In this document: positions 9,927 to 20,340 of the stretch, piece by piece
How the letters are laid out: the number at the start of each line of letters is the position of its first letter
Numbering within the stretch: the first letter of the stretch is position 1
IMG/VR virus record: IMGVR_UViG_3300020392_000008
Location: 41,023-105,022 of that record
DNA from: a virus
Reading direction: 5' to 3' (one strand)
DNA: 64,000 nt
Notes under the pieces: generated by a model
The model's database searches: none
Seen by the model: only the letters and a program-made list of their open reading frames with translations
Told to the model about the DNA's origin: nothing
Translations under genes and position numbers: made by a program

Positions 9927-10553
9927 TTAAGTATAAAATAATTTTACGTTTGCTAAATTGTTTGTTTGTCTTTTTGTAAATCCAGTTGATCCGCTAGGAT
10001 AAGAATTATCTCTATACCCTTGAATCATTACATTATTTGAAGTACTTCCGACGTTGCTGTATCTTATAGATGGGTACCCATAATCATAATCTCCCCAGCG
10101 GTTTTCCCATTTAATTATAAGATTATAAGAATTATTATAATTAAAATTAGTATCAAATGGATATTCTCTCCAGCCATCGTTTCCGCTAAAATTAACACTG
10201 AAATTACTTTTAACGGTTGTTACGTTAAAAGGCGATGCTGAACTAAGCGATTCATTATTTGAAGAAAAACTAGAAGAATTAGTATGCGCAAGTATAAGTG
10301 TCTGATTAGTAATAGACGGTGTAACTGGTGGATATGGATCATCGTCTAGTTTATAATAAAACGCTAATTTATTAAAAGTGTAATTTCCACCTATGCTAGC
10401 CGCTGGTATAATCATACCTAAATAACCATATTCATACAAATAATATGCAGGCTGATATACTGAAGTATTAGTCTCTGAACCTATGGTAATATCACCTGGC
10501 ACGGTAGGATTTGTCCTAGATCCCTGGTTTAAAAATTGAGGCATATGTATCAT
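9927..10553 (-). CDS. Adhesin-like fibre protein, 208 aa
   Basis: Ser/Asn/Tyr-rich beta protein. The central part (GYLGMIIPAASIGG, then FNKLAFYYKL, then SPFNVTTVKSNFSV, then GWREYPFDTNFNYNNSYNLIIKW) follows the pattern of a lectin-like module seen in secreted and cell-surface proteins of flavobacteria. The gene overlaps the end of the giant fibre by 4 bases, so the two are likely co-translated. A fibre tip or receptor-binding subunit is the most plausible job. Confidence 0.6.
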   Translation of the reverse strand: MIHMPQFLNQGSRTNPTVPGDITIGSETNTSVYQPAYYLYEYGYLGMIIPAASIGGNYTFNKLAFYYKLDDDPYPPVTPSITNQTLILAHTNSSSFSSNNESLSSASPFNVTTVKSNFSVNFSGNDGWREYPFDTNFNYNNSYNLIIKWENRWGDYDYGYPSIRYSNVGSTSNNVMIQGYRDNSYPSGSTGFTKRQTNNLANVKLFYT

Positions 10554-13500
10554 GATGGTACAGAATAATTTTGCGCAAAGTTAGCATACATGTCTACTCC
10601 ATCATAATAGAATACAACAGTATCTATTGCATTTGCCCCGGCGGATAGAGATATGGCTGTTCCTCCTGGCCATTTTACATTACCTCCAGTGAGTGTCCAT
10701 GTATCTATTTCTACTGGGCTAGAACTCTTTTGCTTTATTTTTAAAAAGTATGTTCCTCCCTGTTTAGCATTATCAAAAGTTACTGCTACGGGACCTGTTG
10801 CATTTGCTAAATCTAAAGATTGACCATTACCGGTATCACAATCAAATACAGTGGCGTTATTTGCTACGGTCATGCTACCTTGAGCAGCAGTTATTTGTCC
10901 ATTCGATGCTTCTAAATTACCGTTTGGTATTTGTACATTATCATCTGTATCTATCTTTAACGTTGTAGTTGAAGGGGATGGACTAGTAGTTATATCATCT
11001 CGTGTAATTTTTAAACAATCGTCACCGCCATCTGAATATAGCTGCCAACGTCTACCGTTAGCTTCATTAAATTGAAGAACTGCGTAGCTAGATGTATTGG
11101 AATCTATTACAAATCTAGAATAGCCTCCGTTGCTTTCTAGTTTAGTAGTGATATTATTTGCGCTAAATACATGAAGAGGATATCCTGGAGTATCTGTTCC
11201 AATACCAAAATATTTGTTTGAATTATCCCATGTAAAATCAGTGTCTCCCTGTAACTCTCCCATTGTTCCGACAAAAAGCACTTTTTTGGCATCTGCACTA
11301 CTTGATGAACTGCTTAACGTTTGACCAATATATGGTGCTCCATTTTCCCAACTTGCATTACCATTAGCATCACTTGTAAGTACGTAGCCATCTTCCTCAG
11401 TTCCATCTACTAGTTTTAATGCATAGTTATTTGTTCCACCTGTTACGGATATATCTATTCCTATATTAGTTGTAGCATCCGTATCTATATTAATACTTTG
11501 GCCCCTTGATGTAGTAAGAGTCGCTCCATTTGTACTTTCTATTTCTATTTCATTACCTAGTATAGAAGTTGCTTGTGCACCGGGATCTATATAAATCTTG
11601 CTACCTATGTTAATTGTTGCGTTTCCGCCAACGCTTATAAGACTACCCATTATACTATTTACGTAAGTATCTGACATAGTAGTAGAAACTCCATATACAT
11701 TAGTTTGCCCAGTGTTATGTGCACCGCCGGAAGAATTCTTTATTAAATATTTTGATTGCAGAGAATTAACAGCATTATTGCTATTCATTATACCTACTGC
11801 AGAACTTTTATTATTAGTTAAATCACTAGTTATACTATTTACTATACCCACGTTAGCGTTATTCACAGTGGTAGGTCCTGAATATCCAACGGTATTTCTT
11901 ATTCCATAAGTACCTTCATTAGTTGCACCTTGGCTAAGGTCTGTATGTAAATCTAAAGCTACACTGTAATCGTTTTCTGGACTAAATCCACCCGCTACTT
12001 TTCTTATATCTACGCCTATTTCTTCACTATCACTACTAATTAAAAATAGTTTATTTGAAGATACATTAGCGCCTATTGCTACTCTTATTCCATCATCTTT
12101 TATGGTTCCAGTAGCTAAATTATTATTAACGTCTTCCCTAAGAGTAGTGTTTGCTGTTCCTCCTGTAATACTATCCCCTATTGTAAGGCTTCCTCCTGTT
12201 GGTATGGCCTGAGCTGATAGAATACCGGTAGCACTTGCTACTACCATTCTAGTACCTGTTCCAGAGAGACTTGACATTTCTATAATGCTGTCTTCGTCTA
12301 TTACAAATCCCGTATCGGTGTTACCTGAAGAATCAGTCGTCAGCATTTGTATTTTATTTCCTGCTTCTTTATTTGCTATTATAAGATTATCATTAGCTGT
12401 ACTTCCATATCCTACATAGCCTTTTTCACCAGATCCATCATAAAATTCTAAATAGTTTTTACCAATGGCCTCGGTAGTTTCTAATTTAAGTATTGAACTA
12501 GAACCCTTAACATGAAGTTCTCTATCTGGAGCATTTGTACCTATACCTACGTTTCCTTCGGCATTTATTCTCATTCTTTCGCCTACTAAATCCTGAGGGT
12601 TAGCTCCTTCTAAGGATGGAGTTAATCCAGTTGCAGTTGCAAATATTATTGAACTATCAGCATTTGATGCCTGTATTCCACCTATATAACTCTTAACACC
12701 GCCTCCACCGCCACCGGTGGCGGTGTTTTCATTACTAAAGAACTCAATTTTACCTATAAATTGTTCCTGAAATGATGTAATGACAGTATCATTGTCTCTA
12801 AATCTTAATGTATTATCTAATGCATACGTATTTCCTGCTGAGTATAACTCTAATTTTGTAGCCGGGTTATAAGTTCCTATACCTACTAGGCTTGAACCCA
12901 TTACCATTTTAGCACGCTCTAGGTCTTGATTAGTTAGTTCTATTTCTAAATCCTGTGTTCCTCCAAAAGTAGATGCTGCAAGCGTTATAATATCTCCAGC
13001 TCTAAATCCGCTTCCCTGAGCTGTTTTGGCGTTGTTGCCGCCTGCAGATTGGTATCCACTGCTAACTAGTATTGAGGTTGCAATTCCTCCTGATATAACT
13101 ACTGTTAATCTTAAACCTGTTGCGTCTACATTATTTACTGTAACCCCAGGCGTAACTCCAACTACTAGATTATCTATATTTGTACTATCTGTTGCTCCAT
13201 TAAAGTTTGTTGTAACTGATCCTATTAAATCTTTTCCAAATTCAATAGAACCAAGCGCTCTAACAGTCATTATAATATCTCCAGCATTTGAATTAATATT
13301 TATAGATTCGCCGGCTTCTGGTCCAAGTGAATCTATTCCACCGGTATTGCTATCATCTAAACCATTATATGTATAAATTCCAATTCGTCCTCCTTTTGAC
13401 TGAATACTTAAATCTCCGCCCGCAGTGGTTGTCCCGGCGTTACCTGTTCTAATGTCAACTTTTCTTTTAGATTGTAATATTATATCTGAACCTGCCGCCC

Positions 13501-15361
13501 CGTAATTATAGGTATCAATAATATAAGTCCCTGTTAAATACCAAGATAAGGCACCTGACCATATTTGATTTCCATTCATGTTTATTCTACCTCCTGAGTT
13601 TAAACTTATGTCTTTACCGCTTGGAGAGGTAAGAGTAATGTTTCCATCACCTGTATTTAAATTTATTCCATTACTTGTTCCACTAGTTTCTATTTTAAAT
13701 GACCTAGTAGTTGATATACTACTGTCACTATATTCTGTATTCCAAGTAGCGCTGTTATTAGTTAAATTAATAACATCAGTAGAAGTATTATTTATGCCTA
13801 GTACTCCGTCTAAGCCTAGAGACTGTCCGCCCGTAGGTGTGCTTATCCACTTTAATTCACCTGAAGCATTTGCCTCTAATATTCTACCGCCTGAAGCGTG
13901 TGCAGTAGTAATAGCTATTGAGTTAGGTAGCTGTATAGTGTAGCTAGCTGGAGAACCTCCTGTATGTTCAGGGCCTTTTATACCTACATGATGAGCCGCG
14001 TTAGATGCTTCGCAGTATAATTTAAGTAATCCATGATTACTACCGTCTCCTCTTAAACCTAATTCATATATAATATCTACTTTAGTGGCTTTATCTGTAG
14101 TAAAAAAGCTACCTGCTCCAAATGCTCCAGTATCATTGTATTGTATTTCAGTATCATTACCAAAAGGAGTTCCTCCCCCTGTTCCAGTGGGCGTGTTTAT
14201 CCAAGAGAGCTGGCCTGTAGCATCGGATTCTAATATTTGATTAGCATTAGCGGGGCCAGTTGGTGGTAGTGTTATATTATAACTTACAGCATTGGTTGTA
14301 AGAGGACCATTTAATTGCACGAATTTTTGAGAATTAGTACAAAATAACCTTAGAGCACCCGCTGGACCATTTGTTGCGTTTTCACCATATATTTCTAACA
14401 TTCCAGGGTATCCGACACTTCCTCCACCACCTGCTCCTATTCTTACTTTTTCCCAGGCGGTTGCTGATCCAATAGTGCCTGATCCTGGAATATAAACAAA
14501 TTCATCAGATCCAGCGAACGTATTATTATCATTATATTGTATTTGAGTAGGCCCGCCTCCAGGAGAAGGTATTCCGCCTGTTATATCAGATGCAGTTATA
14601 TTAGCCCAATTAGCTTTACCGCTCCCTGTATCTTTTAAAAATTTTCCACCTAACGTAGTTTGTGTTCCATCAGATAAGCGAACTGAGTAGCTCGTTCCTC
14701 CACCGCTACCTGGAGAAGCGGAAAACACTCCTCCTATGTTTTCCACTGTACCGTTATTTGCAGCGGCTTGAACACCTATATTAGTACTCGCGGCACCTTG
14801 AGATGAAAATAATCCTGCTTTTGCTAAAGTTCCGGTATGTGTATTTATGATTCTTAAACCGTTGACTAAATTATCTTCTATATTTAAAGAAGACTGTGGG
14901 TTTAAAGCACCTATTCCAATTACGCTGCCATTGTCTAATAATGTACCTGTTGCTAAATTATTGTTAAGATCTTCCCTAAGAGTGGTGTTTGATACCCCAC
15001 CGGTGATTGGGTCTCCAATATTAATTCCAACCCCAATTGTTCCATTTGATGCTGATGTAATTCTACCCTGAGCGTCTACTGTAATATTTGCATTCGTATA
15101 AGAACCTGCTTGAACAGCAGTGTTTGCTAGATCTATTGTACCTGACCCAGTTATGGTTCCTCCATTTAATCCAGTTCCAGCTGTTATTGAAGTAACTGTA
15201 CCGGAACCTTGTGAAGTTTGCCATGATATGTTTCCAAGCCCATCTGTTACTAAAGATTGACCCGCAATTCCATCAGTAATTGGCATAGTAAAGGCTCCAT
15301 TACCAATTGTTAATTCATCTACTGATAAGTTTATGTATTTTCTAGTAGTCTTTGGTGGCAT
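10550..15361 (-). CDS. Giant tail fibre, 1603 aa
   Basis: The largest protein in the window. It is Gly/Ser/Thr/Asn-rich beta-fibre sequence with many repeats of the type NVGIGTNAPDRELHVKGS, typical of fibres from phages of Bacteroidota. A longer unit is duplicated: GDPITGGVSNTTLRED near residue 120 and GDSITGGTANTTLRED near 1060. Two copies of a TEIQYND-type unit lie near residues 275 and 400. The C-terminus (GGNVKWPGGTAISLSAG and YYDGVDMYANF) is a trimer-tip type found at the ends of tail fibres. Expression probably starts from the late-type box at 15383. The likely role is host recognition. Confidence 0.85.
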   Translation of the reverse strand: MPPKTTRKYINLSVDELTIGNGAFTMPITDGIAGQSLVTDGLGNISWQTSQGSGTVTSITAGTGLNGGTITGSGTIDLANTAVQAGSYTNANITVDAQGRITSASNGTIGVGINIGDPITGGVSNTTLREDLNNNLATGTLLDNGSVIGIGALNPQSSLNIEDNLVNGLRIINTHTGTLAKAGLFSSQGAASTNIGVQAAANNGTVENIGGVFSASPGSGGGTSYSVRLSDGTQTTLGGKFLKDTGSGKANWANITASDITGGIPSPGGGPTQIQYNDNNTFAGSDEFVYIPGSGTIGSATAWEKVRIGAGGGGSVGYPGMLEIYGENATNGPAGALRLFCTNSQKFVQLNGPLTTNAVSYNITLPPTGPANANQILESDATGQLSWINTPTGTGGGTPFGNDTEIQYNDTGAFGAGSFFTTDKATKVDIIYELGLRGDGSNHGLLKLYCEASNAAHHVGIKGPEHTGGSPASYTIQLPNSIAITTAHASGGRILEANASGELKWISTPTGGQSLGLDGVLGINNTSTDVINLTNNSATWNTEYSDSSISTTRSFKIETSGTSNGINLNTGDGNITLTSPSGKDISLNSGGRINMNGNQIWSGALSWYLTGTYIIDTYNYGAAGSDIILQSKRKVDIRTGNAGTTTAGGDLSIQSKGGRIGIYTYNGLDDSNTGGIDSLGPEAGESININSNAGDIIMTVRALGSIEFGKDLIGSVTTNFNGATDSTNIDNLVVGVTPGVTVNNVDATGLRLTVVISGGIATSILVSSGYQSAGGNNAKTAQGSGFRAGDIITLAASTFGGTQDLEIELTNQDLERAKMVMGSSLVGIGTYNPATKLELYSAGNTYALDNTLRFRDNDTVITSFQEQFIGKIEFFSNENTATGGGGGGVKSYIGGIQASNADSSIIFATATGLTPSLEGANPQDLVGERMRINAEGNVGIGTNAPDRELHVKGSSSILKLETTEAIGKNYLEFYDGSGEKGYVGYGSTANDNLIIANKEAGNKIQMLTTDSSGNTDTGFVIDEDSIIEMSSLSGTGTRMVVASATGILSAQAIPTGGSLTIGDSITGGTANTTLREDVNNNLATGTIKDDGIRVAIGANVSSNKLFLISSDSEEIGVDIRKVAGGFSPENDYSVALDLHTDLSQGATNEGTYGIRNTVGYSGPTTVNNANVGIVNSITSDLTNNKSSAVGIMNSNNAVNSLQSKYLIKNSSGGAHNTGQTNVYGVSTTMSDTYVNSIMGSLISVGGNATINIGSKIYIDPGAQATSILGNEIEIESTNGATLTTSRGQSINIDTDATTNIGIDISVTGGTNNYALKLVDGTEEDGYVLTSDANGNASWENGAPYIGQTLSSSSSSADAKKVLFVGTMGELQGDTDFTWDNSNKYFGIGTDTPGYPLHVFSANNITTKLESNGGYSRFVIDSNTSSYAVLQFNEANGRRWQLYSDGGDDCLKITRDDITTSPSPSTTTLKIDTDDNVQIPNGNLEASNGQITAAQGSMTVANNATVFDCDTGNGQSLDLANATGPVAVTFDNAKQGGTYFLKIKQKSSSPVEIDTWTLTGGNVKWPGGTAISLSAGANAIDTVVFYYDGVDMYANFAQNYSVPS

Positions 15362-15382
15362 TTATTTAAGATTTATTTAGTT

Positions 15383-15390
15383 TATTTATC
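15383..15390 (-). promoter_or_regulatory. Late-promoter-like box GATAAATA
   Basis: Minus-strand GATAAATA, 22 bases before the giant fibre start codon. It matches the boxes seen before other virion genes here and resembles the T4 late promoter TATAAATA. Confidence 0.5.
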
Positions 15391-15408
15391 TAAATATATC
15401 TTTGTGGT

Positions 15409-16971
15409 TTATGACATAACTACAACTTTAATATTATTTTGAAATTTACTTTTAATTTCAATCTCATTAGGTCCTACTATTCTGATTCTGCCTCCGCTAG
15501 CGATTTTTGTAGGATAGGGTGGGATATCCATATCCCATAACTCTACTAGTATGTCTTCTGTATTTAATTGATGAATAATACTATCCCAAACTTGGCCTCC
15601 TGTTGAAAGATATTCTTCTACATATTTTTTACTATTTACCCATTCTTTTGTTACATATACATTATCATCTTGAGTATTTATAGCATCTGTAGAATCTCCT
15701 GCATTCCATACATTTTGTATATCTGTCCAAAACATATGATTTCCAAAAGTAGTATCGCCTTGATTTAAAGTATATGCAAGATTAGTTTTAACAAGTTCAA
15801 ATTCACCAGTAGGGCTTTGATTATAAGTACCGTTATTTATTAAGCTACCATTTACTATAATTAATCTACCATTGTTATCTACCGTAACCCCGGGTAATAT
15901 TTCCATGTCTCCCCATACAATATACATTGCATGCTCAGGTATTTCTAAATCAGAAGTAATAGTATGCCATATACAGTGTTCATCTCCGGTTCCTCCTCCA
16001 TATATTGGTATATTTAATACGCCGTTTAATAAGGTAGATGGGCCAGATGTTCCATTGGTAGTTAAACTCGTAACGCTCCCTCCGCTTCCTGTTCCACCGG
16101 CTGATAATATAACTATTCTTACACTAGACATATCTTGAGTCATAGTTACATCTATTGAGTTTAAATCATAATCATCTATATGTCCATCTATTCTATCTCC
16201 GGTAACCGTGTCTATAAAATCTACAACCACACTGTCTGTCCCTAAACCATGTGTTATGGTTTTAGTAACATTAGATACAAAGTTAGTTGTTTCAATGTAA
16301 GAAGCATTGTTTCCTCCGCCACCTCCGCCGCCACCGCAACATGTTAATCTAAATATTTCACCATTTTCATCAGTAAAATAAAGATCTTGCGTAGTAGGCG
16401 TGTGAGTTGTGGCTAGGTTAGGGTTACCTATCCATACTATTCCACTACCTGGAGCCGGTGTTGGTGCTATTCCTGGACTACCTGTAGTTTCAAGTAATGT
16501 AAGTCCATACATTACACCTCCATTTTCTGTTAAACTAACCCATCCTCTTCCATCTAAGTAGCCAATAAAGTCTTCTCCAAATTCAGGTCTTTGGTTTTGT
16601 ATACCTGTGTATATTATTTCACCGGCTACTCCTACATCTGGCCAGTTTGGAAAATCAGTGTGTCTATATCTTTTTGCTTCAGCTACTTCAACTAAAAACG
16701 AGTTACCTTCAGCTCTTCCTTGTGAATCTATGTTAAATGTAGTTACGCCATTTAGTTTAACACTTAAATTATTATCTACATTAATTTCTTTTACGTTAAT
16801 GCTATCAAGCCCCTTAATGGCATTTGTAGTCTCATCATATTCAACATTATTTAAAAATTCAAGTAATGCAATAGATAAATCATTAAAATTAAGGTTTGAA
16901 ACCTCAATAATTGACCCTAGACTTGAATTAGTTAATCTTCTTATATTTGAAAGTTTGGAATATATAGCCAT
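15409..16971 (-). CDS. Fibre or baseplate-associated structural protein, 520 aa
   Basis: Gly/Thr-rich virion-type protein. The N-terminal 100 residues (MAIYSKLSNIRRLTN) look like an attachment domain. A run of eight glycines after a CC pair (near residue 212) separates two beta domains, and a strand motif NVTKTITHGLGTDSVVVDF follows, of a kind often found in phage fibre and short-tail proteins. It lies just upstream of the giant fibre gene on the same strand. Role in the fibre network is inferred. Confidence 0.65.
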   Translation of the reverse strand: MAIYSKLSNIRRLTNSSLGSIIEVSNLNFNDLSIALLEFLNNVEYDETTNAIKGLDSINVKEINVDNNLSVKLNGVTTFNIDSQGRAEGNSFLVEVAEAKRYRHTDFPNWPDVGVAGEIIYTGIQNQRPEFGEDFIGYLDGRGWVSLTENGGVMYGLTLLETTGSPGIAPTPAPGSGIVWIGNPNLATTHTPTTQDLYFTDENGEIFRLTCCGGGGGGGGNNASYIETTNFVSNVTKTITHGLGTDSVVVDFIDTVTGDRIDGHIDDYDLNSIDVTMTQDMSSVRIVILSAGGTGSGGSVTSLTTNGTSGPSTLLNGVLNIPIYGGGTGDEHCIWHTITSDLEIPEHAMYIVWGDMEILPGVTVDNNGRLIIVNGSLINNGTYNQSPTGEFELVKTNLAYTLNQGDTTFGNHMFWTDIQNVWNAGDSTDAINTQDDNVYVTKEWVNSKKYVEEYLSTGGQVWDSIIHQLNTEDILVELWDMDIPPYPTKIASGGRIRIVGPNEIEIKSKFQNNIKVVVMS

Positions 16972-17014
16972 TTATCAGTCCTACTATTTTTTTTATTTAT
17001 TCTAGAAAACATGA

Positions 17015-18343
17015 CTAATTATTACGTGATTTATTTATTAATTCAGTTTTACTATCTATCTTTGATTCTTGTGAAAAATTGCCATTAAAAACTATGCAAT
17101 TATATAAATCAGCATTTATGACTTTATCTAAGTCACTATAAATAGAAGAAGACTTTATTTCATTTAAATATCCTCCATACACACAATCGAATATTTTAGA
17201 ATACTTAATATCGTTATTTGAATGTAAATTACTGTCTTTTATGTTAGAATTTCTAATTATGCATTGCTCAAAAAGACAATCCTCTAAATCTGCTTCAATA
17301 TTACAATTGAAAAAATCCATATTTGTTAAAGAAAAACCTTTTTTAATTTTTGCATCTTTAACCTGTATTCTTTTTCTAGCTGTATCAAAATTAATGATTG
17401 CTTTATTCATTTCACAACAAGATATTAGTTCAAATAATTTATTTCTTATAGTTTTATAATTAGATTCTATTAAGAAAGAATGTTTTTTTAAATCGACTAA
17501 TATTTGAATATCTGGATATGAGTGTTTAAAAATATCATAAGACTTAGTATTGTCTATTGTAGATTGATATTTTTCTAATATTTTTTGTATTTTTCTTTTT
17601 TCGTCTAAATCAAATGAAAAGTTATTTTTTAAAGTTTCATATAAATGTTTACATGTGTAATTTATTAACTCAACCGATTCCTTTTTCTTTTTTTGATAAT
17701 TTTTACCGCCTGCGTATTTTATGGAAATATATCCATTTTCAATATTTGAAAAGTCAGTACCAAAATTAGATGATCTTGGAAAATTATACTCCATGGGATT
17801 TGCTCTTTCAAGTAGATTTCCTGTGAGCCTACTGGAATAAAGTTTTTTTGGATATATAAACATGGCTTTACTTTGATGTATCTTTTGTTTTTCAGAAGAG
17901 GATTCTGGCCACATTTCAAATATGTTTTTTTCATTAATATTTAAAATATATTTAAACTTATTTAAGGTTTCTAATTTATTCTTTAAACCTAAATCCATTT
18001 CATTAAGGGATATTTTAATATTTAGATTAGATCTACTATTTGTAAAACCATTTTCATTTATAAAGTTCATACATTTAAGCATTGTATGAATAGCTTCATG
18101 ATATGGCATTAGGTCTATATCTATTCTATTCATTCTATGTCCTCCTTCAAAGTCAGGAGATACGTATATTGCTTCATCAACAAACTTAACATTGGAGGAT
18201 TTCTCTAGAGGTATTACATTTTTGCCTAAATATTTACTTAGTTTTAGAGAAATCTTTTCTTTAGATAAAGGGGTAAAAAATTGAAATGTAAATCCGACAT
18301 TAGTATTATCAAAAAGAAATTTATTTTCTATATTATTATACAC
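17015..18343 (-). CDS. Amidoligase-like protein with pentapeptide-like C-terminus (GTG start)
   Basis: 442 residues from a GTG codon; a late-type box lies 17 bases upstream. The N-terminal 200 residues resemble phage proteins related to the putative amidoligase group: PDFEGGHRMNRIDIDLMPYHEA, then SNLNIKISL, LNKFKYILNINEKNIFEMWPE and a YPKKLYSS segment. From about residue 330 the sequence becomes pentapeptide-like (TNMDFFNCNIEADLEDCLF), likely a right-handed beta helix. A peptide-ligating activity is only a possibility: I could not verify catalytic residues. Confidence 0.5.
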   Translation of the reverse strand: MYNNIENKFLFDNTNVGFTFQFFTPLSKEKISLKLSKYLGKNVIPLEKSSNVKFVDEAIYVSPDFEGGHRMNRIDIDLMPYHEAIHTMLKCMNFINENGFTNSRSNLNIKISLNEMDLGLKNKLETLNKFKYILNINEKNIFEMWPESSSEKQKIHQSKAMFIYPKKLYSSRLTGNLLERANPMEYNFPRSSNFGTDFSNIENGYISIKYAGGKNYQKKKKESVELINYTCKHLYETLKNNFSFDLDEKRKIQKILEKYQSTIDNTKSYDIFKHSYPDIQILVDLKKHSFLIESNYKTIRNKLFELISCCEMNKAIINFDTARKRIQVKDAKIKKGFSLTNMDFFNCNIEADLEDCLFEQCIIRNSNIKDSNLHSNNDIKYSKIFDCVYGGYLNEIKSSSIYSDLDKVINADLYNCIVFNGNFSQESKIDSKTELINKSRNN

Positions 18344-18359
18344 GAGTAATGTTTTTTAT

Positions 18360-18367
18360 TATTTATC
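18360..18367 (-). promoter_or_regulatory. Late-promoter-like box GATAAATA
   Basis: Minus-strand GATAAATA, 17 bases before the GTG start at 18343. Confidence 0.5.
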
Positions 18368-18388
18368 CCATTATCGTGAATTTTTTTA

Positions 18389-18613
18389 CTAATTAACTAT
18401 TTGTATAGATACTTCATCTTTATGAACCCATACTTCTTTCCCTGCCATAAACGCAGTTTCATCTAGTTGATCATACAAATATGTTTTTGTAGGATATTTA
18501 GCTAGCTGATATACGCCCATTTCATATCTCCAAGCAAATTCAAATTCTTTTTTTACTATTAAGTCTGGTAAGGTGTCTAATTTATTGTTGTAATCTTTTA
18601 TTATAACTTTCAT
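18389..18613 (-). CDS. Small hypothetical protein, 74 aa
   Basis: Compact mixed alpha/beta protein (MKVIIKDYNNKLDTLPDL, then KKEFEFAWRYEMGVYQLA). It is first in the minus-strand fibre block and lies divergently from the baseplate gene at 18679. Family unknown. Confidence 0.55.
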   Translation of the reverse strand: MKVIIKDYNNKLDTLPDLIVKKEFEFAWRYEMGVYQLAKYPTKTYLYDQLDETAFMAGKEVWVHKDEVSIQIVN

Positions 18614-18653
18614 ACTTTAAAACTTTTATATATTATACTAAATAAAAAATAAA

Positions 18654-18661
18654 GATAAATA
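18654..18661 (+). promoter_or_regulatory. Late-promoter-like box GATAAATA
   Basis: Plus-strand GATAAATA followed by an A-run, 17 bases before the baseplate wedge start codon. Same layout as at 33603. Confidence 0.5.
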
Positions 18662-18678
18662 AAAAAAAATACACCTAA

Positions 18679-20340
18679 ATGGCTAAAACGGTTTCTAATT
18701 GGAAAATATTTAAATCTTTAGACTATTCTGTACAGATATTATTAAAACAAACCATAGATTATTTGTCAGGTAAGTTTAACCAAAGTTTACAGGTTTTCAC
18801 AGCAGCCAGTCCTTTTGGTCAAATTTTACTTGTTTTAGAAAATCTTAGTCAAATGATTTTTTACTACATCGAGGATTCTATAACTGAATTAAGTATGAAA
18901 GAGGCGACTAGAGTGTCTTCAATATATTCATTATCTACTTTAGCTGGTCATAGTCCTAGTAGAGCAATATCTGCAAATGGAGAAATATCCCTTGTTACTA
19001 CGTCTAATGCAGCAACGGCTGATTTTGATACTATTATAATACCTAATTTAAGTAAAATTAAATCTAGAAACAATGGGTTAAACTATATAATAAAATTACC
19101 TCAAGACGACATTAAATTTTCTATGAAAGGAAACAACAATGGACTTTCAATGAAAATATTACAGGGAAACATTGAAACTCAAACATTAGTGGCGATTGGG
19201 CAAGAAATGGAAAGTTTTTCACTAAACTCAGCTCAAAATTATTTAGTTGATAATTATTTAGTAGACGTTTATGTAAATGGAGAAAAATGGAAAAGGTATG
19301 ATTCAATATTAGACATGCCCAGGGGAAAAAAAGGATACATAGTAAAAACAGGAATAACAACCGGCGTTGACATATTTTTTGGAAATGATTTTTTTGGAAA
19401 AGTACCTGCTAAAGGTTCAGAAATAAAAGTAGAATATTTAGTAAATAGTGGAGCATCTGGAAATATAATAACCGATCAAACTTCACAAGTATTATTTGAT
19501 TGGTCAGATACAGGTTTTACGTTAACTGGAAACGAAGTAGATTTAAACGAATTCATCAAAATCAATACTGTCCATTCCCCTCAATTTGGAGCAAATCCAG
19601 AAGATTCAGAATTAACTAGATTATTGGCGCCAAAGCAGTCAAAAAGTTTTGCTTTAGTAAATATAGATCATTATGTATCTATATTAAGAAGGTTAAAATT
19701 GTTTTCTGTAATAGATATTTTTCTTGACGAAAACGACAGTAGAATGCTAAATTTATTTTTAATACCTGACGTAACGAAGTTATTTAATTCTGGAAAAGAT
19801 TATTTTAATATAGATTCAAATAGTTTTAAATTTAGCGAATTTAGAAAAAATGAATTACTTAGATATTTGAATATGACAGGGTCTAAATTAATATCTACAG
19901 ATACCAAAATAGTAGACCCTATTATTAAAAAATATGTAATTAATATAAATACTATAGTATTCGATGACGTAGCAACTGAAATAATAAAAAAAGACATATA
20001 TAATAATTTAGGTAATTATTTTATATCTAATAAAAGAAGAAAGAGAATACCTAAAAGTGACTTAATAAAAATTTTAGAAGAAATAGCTGGAATAGATTCA
20101 GTAAGTATTAATATAGTATCTGAAGATAATGAAGTGTCAATAATTCAAGACCCAAACGCAGACCTTATTGGAATTGATGAATTTAATGACATTATCATAA
20201 AGGAATATGAGCTACCTATTATACAGGGAGGTTTTAAAGATAGATATGGAAATGAATATTCGCAAGGTATTTCCGAACAGGCATTAGGTTCTGTAAATAT
20301 ACAAATAAAAAAAATAGTGCCTAGGCCACTTGAAAACTAA
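18679..20340 (+). CDS. Baseplate wedge protein, T4 gp6 / J-like
   Basis: 553 residues. The N-terminal half follows the baseplate J / gp6 pattern: helices that include LLVLENLSQMIFYYIEDSI, then the conserved SIYSLSTLAGHSPSRAISANGEI segment (about 95-117), where the layers of the wedge meet. The region 230-330 has the strand-rich insertion typical of the family, and the C-terminal domain contains IEEIAGIDSVSINIVS-like helices. In T4, gp6 forms the dome of the baseplate and links wedges to the hub. It heads a plus-strand operon that runs into the terminase genes. Confidence 0.65.
   Translation: MAKTVSNWKIFKSLDYSVQILLKQTIDYLSGKFNQSLQVFTAASPFGQILLVLENLSQMIFYYIEDSITELSMKEATRVSSIYSLSTLAGHSPSRAISANGEISLVTTSNAATADFDTIIIPNLSKIKSRNNGLNYIIKLPQDDIKFSMKGNNNGLSMKILQGNIETQTLVAIGQEMESFSLNSAQNYLVDNYLVDVYVNGEKWKRYDSILDMPRGKKGYIVKTGITTGVDIFFGNDFFGKVPAKGSEIKVEYLVNSGASGNIITDQTSQVLFDWSDTGFTLTGNEVDLNEFIKINTVHSPQFGANPEDSELTRLLAPKQSKSFALVNIDHYVSILRRLKLFSVIDIFLDENDSRMLNLFLIPDVTKLFNSGKDYFNIDSNSFKFSEFRKNELLRYLNMTGSKLISTDTKIVDPIIKKYVININTIVFDDVATEIIKKDIYNNLGNYFISNKRRKRIPKSDLIKILEEIAGIDSVSINIVSEDNEVSIIQDPNADLIGIDEFNDIIIKEYELPIIQGGFKDRYGNEYSQGISEQALGSVNIQIKKIVPRPLEN

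Noticed and set aside
13026-13943. Open frames on the plus strand within the giant fibre
   Set aside because: Antisense shadows of the Gly/Ser-rich fibre; Pro/Leu/Val-rich translation typical of reversed fibre codons.
16300-16340. Repetitive CCGCC/CCACC tract
   Set aside because: Encodes the run of glycines in the fibre-type protein at 15409; not a regulatory repeat.
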